DNA of 34,642 nt from DATDQA01 sp035292505 (GCA_035292505.1 DATDQA010000189.1:1-34642), one strand, 5' to 3'. Shown: positions 16,473 through 25,413, counted from the first letter of the stretch. Notes: generated by a model not told the origin, from the sequence alone. Translations and numbers: made by a program.

Positions 16473-17279
16473 TTATCCTTCAACATGCTGCGCGGCCGGA
16501 GGTTTGCTACCTGCATAATCATGATTGCTTACTAAGAATTCGCGTGCCAGGTTCAAAAAGTTTGCACTGCCCTTGCTCGTGACATCGTAGAGCAAGACAG
16601 GCATACGCATATTCGGTGCTTCACTCAGCTTTGAATTCCGGTGAATGATCGTTTTATACACAGGATCTTTTGAGTGCGTTCTCACTTCTTTCACGACAAT
16701 CTTCGCCAATCGCAATCTTTTATCAAACATCGATAAGAGAATACCTTCCACATGCAGCCCCGGATTTAAGAGTTCACGCACAAGGTCGATTGTGTCACGC
16801 AGCTTTGTGAGTCCTTCGAGGGCAAAGAACTCACATTGAACCGGAATGAGTACAGTATCAGCAGCAGTGAGTGCATTGATTGTAATGAGTCCAAGAGATG
16901 GAAGGCAATCTATGAGGACATAATCATACCTGTCACGCACCTTGTCTACAACAGTCTTCAATACATATTCCCGCTTGAACCGGCTTGCAAGTTCCAACTC
17001 GGCACCGACAAGATCAATATGCGAAGGAAGAATATCCAGGTTTGGTGTTGACGTATGCACAATTGCTTGTACTGGATCCGCACCATTGATCATGCAGTCA
17101 TAAATCGTGAGATTCCCATCCGTTTCTATACCAAGCCCTGATGTGCAATTCGCCTGAGGGTCCGCATCTACCAACAACACCCGTTTTTCCAGGACAGCCA
17201 GGCTGGCTCCCAGGTTAATGGCTGTGGTGGTTTTTCCGACACCCCCTTTTTGATTCGCTATGGCAATCACTTTACCCAT
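16473..17279 (-). CDS. parA: ParA family ATPase (Soj type)
   Basis: 268 residues from the ATG at 17279; a GTG two codons upstream is possible. The deviant Walker A KGGVGKTTT (residues 11-19) carries the signature lysine, followed by LVDADPQAN and the Walker B-like YVLIDCLPSLGLIT. Paired with parB, it forms the ATP-dependent DNA-gradient partition system. It lies 7 nt after the UPF0173 gene stop, so the three genes are likely one transcript. Confidence 0.96.
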   Translation of the reverse strand: MGKVIAIANQKGGVGKTTTAINLGASLAVLEKRVLLVDADPQANCTSGLGIETDGNLTIYDCMINGADPVQAIVHTSTPNLDILPSHIDLVGAELELASRFKREYVLKTVVDKVRDRYDYVLIDCLPSLGLITINALTAADTVLIPVQCEFFALEGLTKLRDTIDLVRELLNPGLHVEGILLSMFDKRLRLAKIVVKEVRTHSKDPVYKTIIHRNSKLSEAPNMRMPVLLYDVTSKGSANFLNLAREFLVSNHDYAGSKPPAAQHVEG

Positions 17280-17286
17280 GGTCACT

Positions 17287-17967
17287 CTATATCGTGATAT
17301 CCTCTCCGATGTTTAACAGGATTAATTCTTTATTCTCCGTTGCAAAAGCCTGTTTGGCTGCGAAATGATCGACTTTAATCACATCAAAAGTATCAAAATG
17401 ACATCCGATGATCCGATCACACTGAATAAATCCGGCAACGATCAACGCATCTTCATAGCCCATCGTGAAATTGTCCCCCAGAGGCAGAATCGCTGCGGAC
17501 AGCTTGGGACAAGTCATGGGTATCAGCTGCATGTCCTGTGTCAGCGCCGTGTCTCCAGCGATATAGAGGCAAGCCTCTTCATTCCACAACACGAATCCAC
17601 CTGGATTACCTCCGGGAGAATTGTCTGGCAGCGTACTGGAATGAACAGCATTGACATACTTTACAATGCCGAAGTCAAATACATGTTTCCCACCGAGGTT
17701 CATACCGTGTCCTTCTATCCCTTTTTCACCAAACCATGTCACCACTTCGAAATTCGATATCACTACAGACCCATTCCGTTTCGCAATCTCCACAGCATCG
17801 CCAATATGATCTCCGTGCCCGTGTGTAATCAGGAGATAGTCAGCCTTTAGATTTTCTGCACGAATCGCTGATGCTAAAGGGTTCCCTGAAATGAATGGGT
17901 CGACAATGATGATTTTGCCCTTTGTCCTGATTTCGAAGCAGGAATGGCCAAAGTATCTGACTTTCAT
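17287..17967 (-). CDS. UPF0173 metal-dependent hydrolase (metallo-beta-lactamase fold)
   Basis: 226 residues from the ATG at 17967, the usual length for UPF0173; the longer frame to 18018 adds a non-conserved leader. Metal-binding motif THGHGDHIGD, the early VRYFGHSCFEI and IIVDPFISGNP, GFVLWNEEACLYIAGDTALT, ILPLGDNFTMGYEDA and CHFDTFDVI all match the family. The substrate is not known. It heads the parA-parB operon. The link with partition genes is probably only transcriptional. Confidence 0.93.
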   Translation of the reverse strand: MKVRYFGHSCFEIRTKGKIIIVDPFISGNPLASAIRAENLKADYLLITHGHGDHIGDAVEIAKRNGSVVISNFEVVTWFGEKGIEGHGMNLGGKHVFDFGIVKYVNAVHSSTLPDNSPGGNPGGFVLWNEEACLYIAGDTALTQDMQLIPMTCPKLSAAILPLGDNFTMGYEDALIVAGFIQCDRIIGCHFDTFDVIKVDHFAAKQAFATENKELILLNIGEDITI

Positions 17968-18087
17968 ATTCCGTGCGGTCTTTGTGATGTCTACGGAGCA
18001 TAAAAGTACATCTTTCACTGTGGGTACATGAAGATCGCATTCCAGGTATAAACTGCACTTTTGAGCAGCAATGAATCGTTTTGCTCA

Positions 18088-19140
18088 ATGATGCGCAGAA
18101 AACAGTTGATCTGGATATCGCTCGGCATCCTGACTTTGTTCATAGGATATATGCTAAGACATCATCCTGCATTCACAGAGTCCGTGTATGGCAACGGAGT
18201 ATTCATAGGGATCAGATGGATCATGTCTAACACCTTCAATCGCTTGCCATTTCCTGGTATCACGCTTCTGTGCATTCTCGGTATCTGGTTTTTTTGGCGA
18301 ACCGCGTTAATGCCGCTGAGGAAGAAGACCTGGACCGGGTGGACATTGATTGGAGGAATTCTTTCAACTGTCGGCGGCGCTGTTTTTCTTTTTCAATTGT
18401 TATGGGGCTTCAACTACTTCAGGCCGACATGGGACAAGAGACTGGGTATTGAAGTGCAGGGAATGACCGCTGAACAACTTGCAGCCGAATTTCACAGATC
18501 GACAACACAACTAAATGCCGCTGTGAAAGAAGTGGGTAATGTCGATGTCCTGGCTTTCAGGACGCAGCAAGAACATGCCGTGTCAGTGGAGTCAGAACTC
18601 CGTGGAGTTCTTCGAGACTATGGGTTTCCGCTCAGTTATAGCCCCCGCGTGCGGATCGTAAAACCAAAAGGAATCCTGATGCGCTGGAATACCGCAGGCA
18701 TCTATGTTCCGTTCAGTGGCGAAAGTCATGTGGATGCCGGTATGTTGCCCATTCAGATACCATTTACACTGACACATGAGATGGCGCATGGTTTTGGTGT
18801 TGCTGACGAGGGCGATTGTAATTTCCTTGCCTATCTCGCCTGTAACGCATCTGAAGAACCCATAGTGCGCTTTGCAGGCATCTTTAGTTATTGGAGGTAT
18901 GTGGCGAGTGAGTATCGGTTCACCTTCCAGGAGGAGTATAACATGGAATTCCAGCAATTACCGGAATTGGTAAAAAGACTGCTCGCTGAGATCCGGGCAA
19001 ACGATGCAAAGTATCCCGATCTCTTTCCCAGGTTTAGGAATACGGTATATGACACATATCTCAAAAGCCAGGGGGTGCACGATGGCCTTCAGAGTTATGA
19101 CAGGGTAGTGCAGCTCGTGTGGGAGTATGAGAACAGGTGA
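18088..19140 (+). CDS. DUF3810 membrane metalloprotease-like protein
   Basis: 350 residues from the ATG at 18088 (a second ATG follows immediately; TTG at 18061 is possible). Three membrane segments lie in the first 110 residues (ISLGILTLFIGYML, LPFPGITLLCILGIWFF and TLIGGILSTVGGAVFLFQLLWG). The soluble domain has FNYFRPTWDKRLG, MRWNTAGIYVPFSGESHVDAGML and a zinc-protease motif HEMAH (His230, His234) followed by GVADEGDCNFLAYLAC, where Glu241 could be the third ligand. This is the DUF3810 layout common in Bacteroidota and Firmicutes; no substrate is established. It is transcribed divergently from the UPF0173-parAB operon. Confidence 0.88.
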   Translation: MMRRKQLIWISLGILTLFIGYMLRHHPAFTESVYGNGVFIGIRWIMSNTFNRLPFPGITLLCILGIWFFWRTALMPLRKKTWTGWTLIGGILSTVGGAVFLFQLLWGFNYFRPTWDKRLGIEVQGMTAEQLAAEFHRSTTQLNAAVKEVGNVDVLAFRTQQEHAVSVESELRGVLRDYGFPLSYSPRVRIVKPKGILMRWNTAGIYVPFSGESHVDAGMLPIQIPFTLTHEMAHGFGVADEGDCNFLAYLACNASEEPIVRFAGIFSYWRYVASEYRFTFQEEYNMEFQQLPELVKRLLAEIRANDAKYPDLFPRFRNTVYDTYLKSQGVHDGLQSYDRVVQLVWEYENR

Positions 19141-19183
19141 AGAAGTGGAGGAATTGGAGGAAATTGAGGAATCAGAGGAATGA
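19141..19183 (+). repeat. Degenerate purine-rich short tandem repeat
   Basis: Directly after the DUF3810 stop there are about four imperfect copies of a GAGGAATTG-like 9-10-mer. It lies between convergent genes. No hairpin forms; the function is unknown and it may be slippage-derived. Confidence 0.6.
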
Positions 19184-19203
19184 GCTATACACTCAGAAGT
19201 CAC

Positions 19204-19872
19204 TTATCCGACAAAAAACTGCAGCATCTCAAGAAGTTGTTTATTCAGTTTCGATACAGCAAGAGGAATATTCCAGTTTTCCCGGTTCCTCACCTCAACC
19301 AGATTTGAAATGGCGCGGATCTCAATAAATGGCGTTCCTGTTTTCATGCAGCAATAAAAGAAGGCTCCTCCTTCCATCGTTTCAACATCGGGATCAAACG
19401 CCTCAATCATTTTCCTGATCGATGTCTCGCTGCCATGTGTGGCATTTACTGTGATACCTTTTACACTCTTGAGGAAGGCATATTGACCTGCATTTCTATT
19501 TATAAGTCCATTGATCGAAGAGATATCTTCCTCCAGACCCAGGGCTTCGGGTGTTAACCGGTCTCCTCTTGCATTTTCAGCACCGAAATCTGCGATGATT
19601 TCAGAAGTCACATGGACTACTTCACCGATTGATGCTTTCCCCGGAAATGCTCCTGCGATTCCTGCATTCACACAAAAATCAGGTTTCGACAATCCAAGTT
19701 TTCTTCCCAGAGCATATGCCATTCTGTGCATGCCGACTCCGGTAATGAGGATCTCCACTGTACAATTTCCCTTTGTAAAGGTTCCTGTAGCAGATTCAAT
19801 CCAATGTAACCGGAGATAGTCGATCAGAGGATCGACCTCCATGGTTGTCGCGGATATAAGAAGAATTCGCAT
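19204..19872 (-). CDS. mqnB: Futalosine hydrolase
   Basis: 222 residues from the ATG at 19872, giving MRILLISATTMEVDPLIDYL. The protein belongs to the nucleoside phosphorylase/hydrolase fold: ILITGVGMHRMAYALGR, VNAGIAGAFPG, IADFGAENARG, VETMEGGAFFYCC and FIEIRAISNLVEVRNRENW, the last being the catalytic Glu/Asp-containing region typical of MqnB. It splits futalosine (or 6-amino-deoxyfutalosine) to give dehypoxanthine futalosine in the alternative menaquinone pathway. The gene starts 10 nt after the outer-membrane protein gene. MqnB over MTA/SAH nucleosidase is chosen from the FGAENARGDRLTPE segment; confidence is high but not absolute. Confidence 0.85.
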   Translation of the reverse strand: MRILLISATTMEVDPLIDYLRLHWIESATGTFTKGNCTVEILITGVGMHRMAYALGRKLGLSKPDFCVNAGIAGAFPGKASIGEVVHVTSEIIADFGAENARGDRLTPEALGLEEDISSINGLINRNAGQYAFLKSVKGITVNATHGSETSIRKMIEAFDPDVETMEGGAFFYCCMKTGTPFIEIRAISNLVEVRNRENWNIPLAVSKLNKQLLEMLQFFVG

Positions 19873-19882
19873 TGGGTTCGGA

Positions 19883-20704
19883 CTATGTCGGGGAGAAGCA
19901 AATACCGAGTGCAGGTGTAAATCCGAGTTGTGTATGATATCCCGCCCCGAGATCAATACGTAGATTTTGCCTTATCCTGAACCCAACTCCGGCGTGAAAG
20001 GTCCCCGGATTGCTCGCTGTACCTATCCGCAAGATGAGCGCTTCGATGATGCTGTATTCAACTGCAAATTTTACACGCGGAGTGAAATCAATGTCCTTTT
20101 CTATTTCAGCAAAGAACCCCACATTCACAGATGGATGATACGCAGCGCCCACTGCGAGTATAGTCGGTAATGTGATCGCATCATGTGTTGCAATTGTCAC
20201 CGGATTCCGTGCAGCAACACCTAAGGACAATGTGTTACCGGGGCGATATTGCATACCGAGCAGAAAACCCGGAAGCATTGCAGCTCCATATCCTTCTATA
20301 GAGAATTGATACACATCAAAACGCAGTGCCACACTAAAATTGTCCGCAAACTGCATTGCATATCCCAGGCTTACTTGTCTCTCCTGGTAAGCATCAAATC
20401 CAAATTGTCCGGCACGCATGAAGAGCACATTGCTTTGTCCCGTACTAATTGCCGCTGCCGCGTTTGCCTGGATCAGCGGACTGAGGCCAAAGCTACTCGC
20501 TGACCCTGCATGCAACGTGGTACGCTCAAGTGATGTCAGGCCGGCAGGATTTGCATACACGGCATCGATATCATCCAGCGTCATTCCAATGCCGGCCATG
20601 CCATGTGCACGGGCACTATATACGCCCGGATCCGACTGCGCGATCAGCATCACCGGCAGCCACAGCATTGGAAAGAAACCGATAAGTAATTTTGCCCGCA
20701 TCAA
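19883..20704 (-). CDS. PorV/PorQ-like outer membrane beta-barrel protein
   Basis: 273 residues with a signal peptide ending near LIAQ23. The mature start ARAHGMAGIGMTLDDIDAVYANPAGLTSLERTTLHAG is the hallmark of the UPF0164/PorV/PorQ/FadL-like group (gene product opens with a plug-like segment with an ANPAGL motif). The rest alternates polar and hydrophobic residues like barrel strands (YAMQFADNFSVALRFDVYQF, FHAGVGFRIRQNLRIDLGAGY) and ends in Phe-Ser-Pro-Thr rather than a terminal aromatic. PorV and PorQ serve the T9SS, but this protein could also be a general barrel. It is cotranscribed with mqnB, probably without functional link. Confidence 0.75.
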   Translation of the reverse strand: MMRAKLLIGFFPMLWLPVMLIAQSDPGVYSARAHGMAGIGMTLDDIDAVYANPAGLTSLERTTLHAGSASSFGLSPLIQANAAAAISTGQSNVLFMRAGQFGFDAYQERQVSLGYAMQFADNFSVALRFDVYQFSIEGYGAAMLPGFLLGMQYRPGNTLSLGVAARNPVTIATHDAITLPTILAVGAAYHPSVNVGFFAEIEKDIDFTPRVKFAVEYSIIEALILRIGTASNPGTFHAGVGFRIRQNLRIDLGAGYHTQLGFTPALGICFSPT

Positions 20705-20772
20705 ATGGAATCTATAATACGTTGCAAAATGCGAAAAAACCGTTGCAGATCGTTTTGGGATAACCCATCAAA

Positions 20773-21672
20773 ATGCAACAAGGTGCTCTGCTGATGTCAA
20801 AGTACAGACGTACTCATCAATCAAATAGAGGATCAGGTCTGCGACTTGGTGTGTTAATCGCACTGTTGACAATTGTTGTCGCAAGTCTCTTGTTGGTTCG
20901 CAGCATGCTTCACAATGCTTCACAACCTCAACTTTCGTATTCGGGTCCTGAGATTCTAGCCGAATACATGCCTGCATCAGATCAGGGACAGACCGTGCAT
21001 CACAGGCACTTCTCACTTTCCTATCTTGAAAAATACGAGCAGGCACAATGGGTGGCGTATGAACTTACGCGAGAAGAATTGGATGCTCCGAGAGTGTCGC
21101 GTCATGACAGATTCAATCCGGATTACAGCGTGACAACACGTTCTGCCTTCTCTCGTGATTACTCCGGATCTGGATTTACACGTGGACATCTCGCACCTGC
21201 TGCAGATATGGCTTTTGATACTCTTGCGATGAGGGAGAGTTTTTACATGAGCAATATCAGTCCACAACGCCGAGACTTCAACAATGGAATCTGGCGTGAA
21301 TTGGAAGAGCAGACCAGGGATTGGGCAAGGGCATCGGGTCGGCTTTACATTGTCACCGGGCCGGTTTTGTCTACATCTTTGACATCGCATATAGGACAGA
21401 ACAAAGTGGCAGTTCCGGAATTATTCTATAAGGTCTTACTGGATCCGGACGAACCTGAAATCAGGAATATTGCATTCCTTTTGCCAAATGCACTTTCGGA
21501 TAAACCATTGATGGAGTATGCTGTATCTATCGATTCTGTGGAGCACATTACGGGACTCGATTTCTTTCCACTGCACAATGGCACAACGGACGAGGGTAAA
21601 TCTGACATCTCTCGTTGGCCACTGGATACTCAACGCTATCAAAAGCGCATCAAGGAATGGAATAATGAATAG
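20773..21672 (+). CDS. DNA/RNA non-specific endonuclease (NUC1), membrane-anchored
   Basis: 299 residues. One hydrophobic helix (about 24-42, LRLGVLIALLTIVVASLLLV) anchors or exports the protein. The nuclease domain follows: FTRGHLAPAADM with the catalytic His139, SNISPQ, and FNNGIWRELEEQTRDWA with the metal-ligand Asn, then GRLYIVTGPV and PELFYKVLL. The usual DRGH motif reads TRGH here, so the first Asp is replaced by Thr. The ATG at 20794 (MSKYRR) is an equally good start. Likely extracytoplasmic and involved in nucleic-acid degradation or uptake. It is divergent from the outer-membrane protein gene. Confidence 0.88.
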   Translation: MQQGALLMSKYRRTHQSNRGSGLRLGVLIALLTIVVASLLLVRSMLHNASQPQLSYSGPEILAEYMPASDQGQTVHHRHFSLSYLEKYEQAQWVAYELTREELDAPRVSRHDRFNPDYSVTTRSAFSRDYSGSGFTRGHLAPAADMAFDTLAMRESFYMSNISPQRRDFNNGIWRELEEQTRDWARASGRLYIVTGPVLSTSLTSHIGQNKVAVPELFYKVLLDPDEPEIRNIAFLLPNALSDKPLMEYAVSIDSVEHITGLDFFPLHNGTTDEGKSDISRWPLDTQRYQKRIKEWNNE

Positions 21673-21745
21673 ACTATGCAGAGTTATATTACCTGGAAAT
21701 CCTGATTTATTTCATCTTGTGGTCACTAAAAATATTACTTGAAAC

Positions 21746-22006
21746 ATGAGTCGCAAGGAACAGTTTTTGAGAGAGATTGGTGAAGGATACAAGTTTGCAG
21801 GAGAATCTATTATCCTCGGTGCAGCAATGCTGGGCAAAGAAGTCCAGCTGGAATCCTTCGTCCGGCTGCCACTTAAGACATTCAACAGGCATGGGTTGAT
21901 AGCGGGCGCAACAGGAACAGGCAAGACCAAGACTCTCCAAATTCTTGCCGAGCAATTGTCGGGAAAGGGTTTCCTTCGCTTGTCATGGATATCAAGGGCG
22001 ATCTGA
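21746..22006 (+). CDS. HerA-like helicase (DUF853), N-terminal part before the frameshift
   Basis: 86 residues read in the starting frame. It contains KEVQLESFVRLPLKTFNRHGLIAGATGTGKTKTLQILAEQLS, the DUF853/HerA-type opening with Walker A GATGTGKT. After LSGKG the frame turns into unrelated residues and stops at TGA 22004-22006. The expected continuation (GFPSLVMDIKGDLSG) is encoded in the -1 frame. Joined at the slippery site 21961-21967 the protein would have 521 residues, the normal DUF853 length. As it stands this is either a real frameshift mutation, a homopolymer sequencing error, or programmed frameshifting. Confidence 0.7.
   Translation: MSRKEQFLREIGEGYKFAGESIILGAAMLGKEVQLESFVRLPLKTFNRHGLIAGATGTGKTKTLQILAEQLSGKGFLRLSWISRAI
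21961..21967 (+). other. GGGAAAG slippery heptamer at the frame change
   Basis: The zero-frame codons read TCG-GGA-AAG, so the bases form G GGA AAG, a correct X XXY YYZ -1 slippery site. Slipping back one base here gives exactly the expected GKGFPSLVMDIKGDL sequence. The same heptamer drives the lambda gpG/gpGT frameshift. No clear downstream stimulator hairpin is seen. Confidence 0.6.
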
Positions 22007-23310
22007 GTGGAATTGCCGTGGCCGCAGAAAAGAATGCAAAACTTGATGAGCGGCATGAAAGAATAGGACTTCCGTTTATTGCCGATGGAAGCCCGGTCGA
22101 ATTTCTTTCACTCTCTGGGGAGAAAGGTGTACACCTCCGTGCAACAGTCAGTGAATTTGGTCCGGTCTTGTTTTCGAAAATGCTCGGACTGAATGAAGCT
22201 CAGGAGAGTATTACTGTTGTCCTTTTCAAATACTGTGATGACCATGATCTGCCACTCCTCGATCTAAAAGATTTCAAGAAGGTGCTCCAATACGCGACGA
22301 CCGAAGGGAAAGAAAATGTTGAGGCTGAATATGGCCAGATTTCCTCTTCCTCAGTTGGCACGATCCTGCGCAAGATTGTCGAACTGGAGCAACAGGGGGC
22401 GGATCGATTTTTCGGTGAACGTTCATTTGACGTCACTGATCTTGCGCGCGTTGATTCCAATGGGCGAGGCATCATCAGTATCCTGCGGCTTGTCGATATC
22501 CAGGACAGACCCAAACTCTTTAGCACCTTCATGCTTCAGGTCCTGGCAGAACTCTATGCGATATTTCCTGAAGAAGGAGATCTGGTCAAACCGAAACTTG
22601 TTCTCTTCATTGATGAAGCGCATCTGCTGTTTGAAGAAGCGAGCGCGGCACTCCTTGATCAGGTCGAAGTCATTGTGAAGCTTATTCGGTCAAAAGGGAT
22701 TGGGGTCTTCTTCGTCACCCAAAATCCCGATGATGTTCCCGAAGACGTGTTGAGCCAACTTGGGTTAAAGATCCAGCATGCATTACGTGCCTTCACGGCG
22801 AAAGACAGAAAGAACATCCGACTCGTGGCAGAGAATTATCCGTTGACAGATTACTATCAGGTGGACAACCTGATCACCGAGCTCGGGATCGGTGAAGCAT
22901 TGGTCACAGCATTGGACGAGAAAGGGACACCGACGCCATTGGTGCATACCTTTATTCGCGCACCTCAATCTCGCATGGATGTCTTGTCAGCTTCAGAGAT
23001 CGACCGGATCATTATGGTATCACCATTAGTCCCGAAGTATAATGTGCAACTCGATAGGGATAGCGCATATGAAATACTCGGTGGCAAATTAGAGCAGGCA
23101 CAAGAACGTGAGCAACGGGAGATGATGGAACGTCAATGGGATACAGGTAGGTCTGTATCACGTCGTAAAGAAAAATCAGCATGGGATAATACTACCACAC
23201 GTCAGATCGGGCGCACAGTTGCAAGAGAACTCACGCGGGGACTGCTTGGAGTTTTGGGAGTAAGGACAACGACGAGAAGAAGGAGAACCAGGACTTCCTT
23301 CCCATGGTAG
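21985..23310 (+). CDS. HerA-like helicase (DUF853), main part after the frameshift
   Basis: 441 residues from an internal ATG (the same Met as in LVMDIKGDLSG). The sequence matches DUF853 ATPases: MDIKGDLSGIA, FGPVLFSKMLGLNEAQESI, SVGTILRKIVELEQQGADRFFGE, Walker B LVLFIDEAHLLFEEA, GVFFVTQNPDDVPEDVLSQLGLKIQHALRAFT, LGIGEALVTALDEKG, and a basic tail after residue 400 (RTTTRRRRTRT). Without the N-terminal Walker A this part could not bind ATP normally, so function requires frame restoration. HerA-type ATPases translocate on DNA; the cellular role of DUF853 proteins is not settled. Confidence 0.85.
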   Translation: MDIKGDLSGIAVAAEKNAKLDERHERIGLPFIADGSPVEFLSLSGEKGVHLRATVSEFGPVLFSKMLGLNEAQESITVVLFKYCDDHDLPLLDLKDFKKVLQYATTEGKENVEAEYGQISSSSVGTILRKIVELEQQGADRFFGERSFDVTDLARVDSNGRGIISILRLVDIQDRPKLFSTFMLQVLAELYAIFPEEGDLVKPKLVLFIDEAHLLFEEASAALLDQVEVIVKLIRSKGIGVFFVTQNPDDVPEDVLSQLGLKIQHALRAFTAKDRKNIRLVAENYPLTDYYQVDNLITELGIGEALVTALDEKGTPTPLVHTFIRAPQSRMDVLSASEIDRIIMVSPLVPKYNVQLDRDSAYEILGGKLEQAQEREQREMMERQWDTGRSVSRRKEKSAWDNTTTRQIGRTVARELTRGLLGVLGVRTTTRRRRTRTSFPW

Positions 23311-23368
23311 GGAAATATACCTCCGTGGGTCTGTCAAAGACATGGTTTATAATAAAGGAAATGACTGA

Positions 23369-23893
23369 TTAGTCATGGTAGGAGGCAGCGAATTTCGTCC
23401 AGGGAGTAGTCTTGTGATGATCTTCGGCGAAGTACTTCATCATCATCTGAAACTCACTGGCTTCTCTGAATCCTGGTACCGGTTGAATTACCTTCAAGTT
23501 CTCATCCAAAAACACGACAGTAGGATAGGATAGACGATTGAAGGTAATCTCAGCAGCGTATTGGTGATATCCACGCGTACCACTTTTGACATACTGATAC
23601 GTTTTGTCGTGAATCTTTATGTCAGTACGTTGTTCAGCGTTAAACTTGATTGGGTAGTAATGGGCATTCAGATAGTTCGCCACGGATGGGTTTTCGAATG
23701 TGGCTTTATCCATTTTCTTACACCAACCACACCAATCGGTATAAACATCTACGAAAAACTTCTTCGGCTCATTCTTTGACAACGAAATCGCTTCTTCCCA
23801 GGTGAGCCACTTCACTGCAGTCTGAGCAGAAACCAGTGCAACAACGAAAAGTACGGCCAGTGTGAACATCCATCTCATATATCTGGGAGCCAT
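23369..23893 (-). CDS. Thioredoxin-fold exported protein (CGWC)
   Basis: 174 residues with a signal peptide (MFTLAVLFVVALVSAQ region; cleavage near residue 24). The domain has KKFFVDVYTDWCGWCKKMDKATF, with redox Cys pair CGWC, then a cis-Pro block SYPTVVFLDENLKVI and a helical end. It fits the thioredoxin_7/DUF255-like group of periplasmic thiol proteins. The substrate is unknown. Three ATGs occur in the first nine codons; the first is used. A small hairpin (ATGACT-GATT-AGTCAT, 23361-23376) overlaps the stop codon between this and the convergent HerA-like gene. Confidence 0.87.
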   Translation of the reverse strand: MAPRYMRWMFTLAVLFVVALVSAQTAVKWLTWEEAISLSKNEPKKFFVDVYTDWCGWCKKMDKATFENPSVANYLNAHYYPIKFNAEQRTDIKIHDKTYQYVKSGTRGYHQYAAEITFNRLSYPTVVFLDENLKVIQPVPGFREASEFQMMMKYFAEDHHKTTPWTKFAASYHD

Positions 23894-24146
23894 GATCTGT
23901 ATTTAAAGAGGCAAAGTAACAGTAAGCAAACAGAATATTCTAGTTTGGGATGCTCGGGTACGCCGCCTTTAATCAAACTTTAACACCCAAATATGCACCA
24001 TTCGTGCCAAAAAACATGGATTTGAGCGATCAGGAGAGCAAAACCTGTCCGCGGGTACTTGTGTGAAACCAACAACCATATCCCAACGAATAATTCGGTT
24101 GAAGGTTATTGGCGAAGGACGAACGGCCAATAGCGAAAGGCGGTTT

Positions 24147-25244
24147 TCACACATTAAACCGAAAATGCATCACATCTCCATCACAGACGATATAGTCTTT
24201 GCCCTCCACGGCCATTTTGCCAATTTCTTTCACTGCGGTCTCTGATCCCTCACGCACATAGTCGTCATACTTGATCACTTCTGCACGGATAAATCCTTTT
24301 TCGAAGTCTGTATGAATCTCTCCGGCGGCGGCGGGAGCTTTTGTTCCCTGACGCACTGTCCAGGCACGTACTTCTTTTTCACCAGCTGTGAAGTATGTGA
24401 TCAAGTGCAGCAGATGGTAAGCAGCTCGGATCACGCGATTTACTCCAGGCTCCTCAAGGCTCAATTCGCGAGCGAAGTCATAGCGTTCTTGCACCGAATC
24501 CAACTCAGCGATCTCTGCTTCTATTTGCGCACTAACGACGATGACTTCAGCATTTTCATGGGCGACACTTGCCATGAATTCTTCTGTATATCGATTGCCG
24601 GTCTTCGCTGAGGCTTCATCCACATTGCAGACATATAGGACAGGCTTGGCAGTGAGGAGTTGGAATTCTTTGAATGTCTGCATATTGAGATCATCGACGT
24701 CGATTAATTGTGCGCGCTTTTCTCCCTCCAGGTGTTTCAACACCGTCTTCGCAAACTCATAGGCTTGTATGTCTTCCCGCTTTGCACTCTTTGCAAGTTT
24801 GGAAAGGCGATCTACCCGTTTTTCCATTGTCTCCATATCTTTCAGGATGAGCTCCATGTCGATGACCTCTTTGTCACGGACAGGATTCACCGAACCGTCT
24901 ACATGAAGCACGTTGTCATCATCGAAACAGCGCACAACATGCAGGATTGCATCTACTTCACGGATATTGGCCAGGAACTGATTCCCTAATCCCTCTCCTT
25001 TGCTTGCTCCTTTGATCAGTCCTGCGATATCCAGGATTTCTACTGTCGTCGGCGTCACTTTCTTTGGATCTATGAGTTCTGCAAGCTTATCCAGGCGTGC
25101 ATCAGGAACACTGATGATACCGATATTCGGATCCTTCGTTGCAAAAGGGTAATTCGCCGCCAGTGCTCCGGCGGAGGTCAGTGCATTGAACAAAGTTGAC
25201 TTACCGACGTTTGGAAGACCGACAATTCCACACTTCAAACCCAT
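24147..25244 (-). CDS. ychF: Ribosome-associated ATPase YchF (OLA1-like)
   Basis: 365 residues, full length. G1 GLPNVGKSTLFNAL, G3 region LDIAGLIKGASKGEGLGNQFLANIREVDAI and the altered specificity motif NVDE (instead of NKxD), which marks this ATP-preferring member of the Obg GTPases. A coiled-coil insert follows (about 130-200), and the C-terminus is a TGS domain (RAWTVRQGTKAPAAAGEIHTDFEKGFIRAEV, ending VMHFRFNV). It binds ribosomes and takes part in stress and redox response. A good -7 promoter element lies 33 bp upstream. Confidence 0.97.
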   Translation of the reverse strand: MGLKCGIVGLPNVGKSTLFNALTSAGALAANYPFATKDPNIGIISVPDARLDKLAELIDPKKVTPTTVEILDIAGLIKGASKGEGLGNQFLANIREVDAILHVVRCFDDDNVLHVDGSVNPVRDKEVIDMELILKDMETMEKRVDRLSKLAKSAKREDIQAYEFAKTVLKHLEGEKRAQLIDVDDLNMQTFKEFQLLTAKPVLYVCNVDEASAKTGNRYTEEFMASVAHENAEVIVVSAQIEAEIAELDSVQERYDFARELSLEEPGVNRVIRAAYHLLHLITYFTAGEKEVRAWTVRQGTKAPAAAGEIHTDFEKGFIRAEVIKYDDYVREGSETAVKEIGKMAVEGKDYIVCDGDVMHFRFNV

Positions 25245-25276
25245 GAGATGAATGTTGCTATTTTGAACTCAGGGCG

Positions 25277-25284
25277 CAAAGATA
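25277..25284 (-). promoter_or_regulatory. Bacteroidota -7 element of ychF (TATCTTTG)
   Basis: TATCTTTG on the minus strand matches TAnnTTTG exactly, 32 bp upstream of the ychF ATG. A TTTG lies 14 bp upstream, a little closer than the usual 17-23 bp spacing. Confidence 0.6.
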
Positions 25285-25413
25285 GAAGGAGAAAAGATCA
25301 AAGGTGAACAGAGGATGTGCAGAAAAGCAGATGTGACGTCAATCATTCGCTCATTCTTCTTTCGTGCAAATTCACGTCTTTCGCGTAAAGAGTTTTTAAA
25401 ATTTTCATGACAG

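Noticed and set aside
15520..17279. Plasmid origin of the parAB locus
   Set aside because: The pair sits among chromosomal housekeeping genes and has the Soj/Spo0J chromosomal type features.
24105..24140. Short GGCGAAGG/GGCCAATAGCG-like repeats between ychF and the thioredoxin gene
   Set aside because: Only loosely similar pieces; no clear unit or hairpin could be defined by eye. The rest of 23894-24146 shows nothing else.
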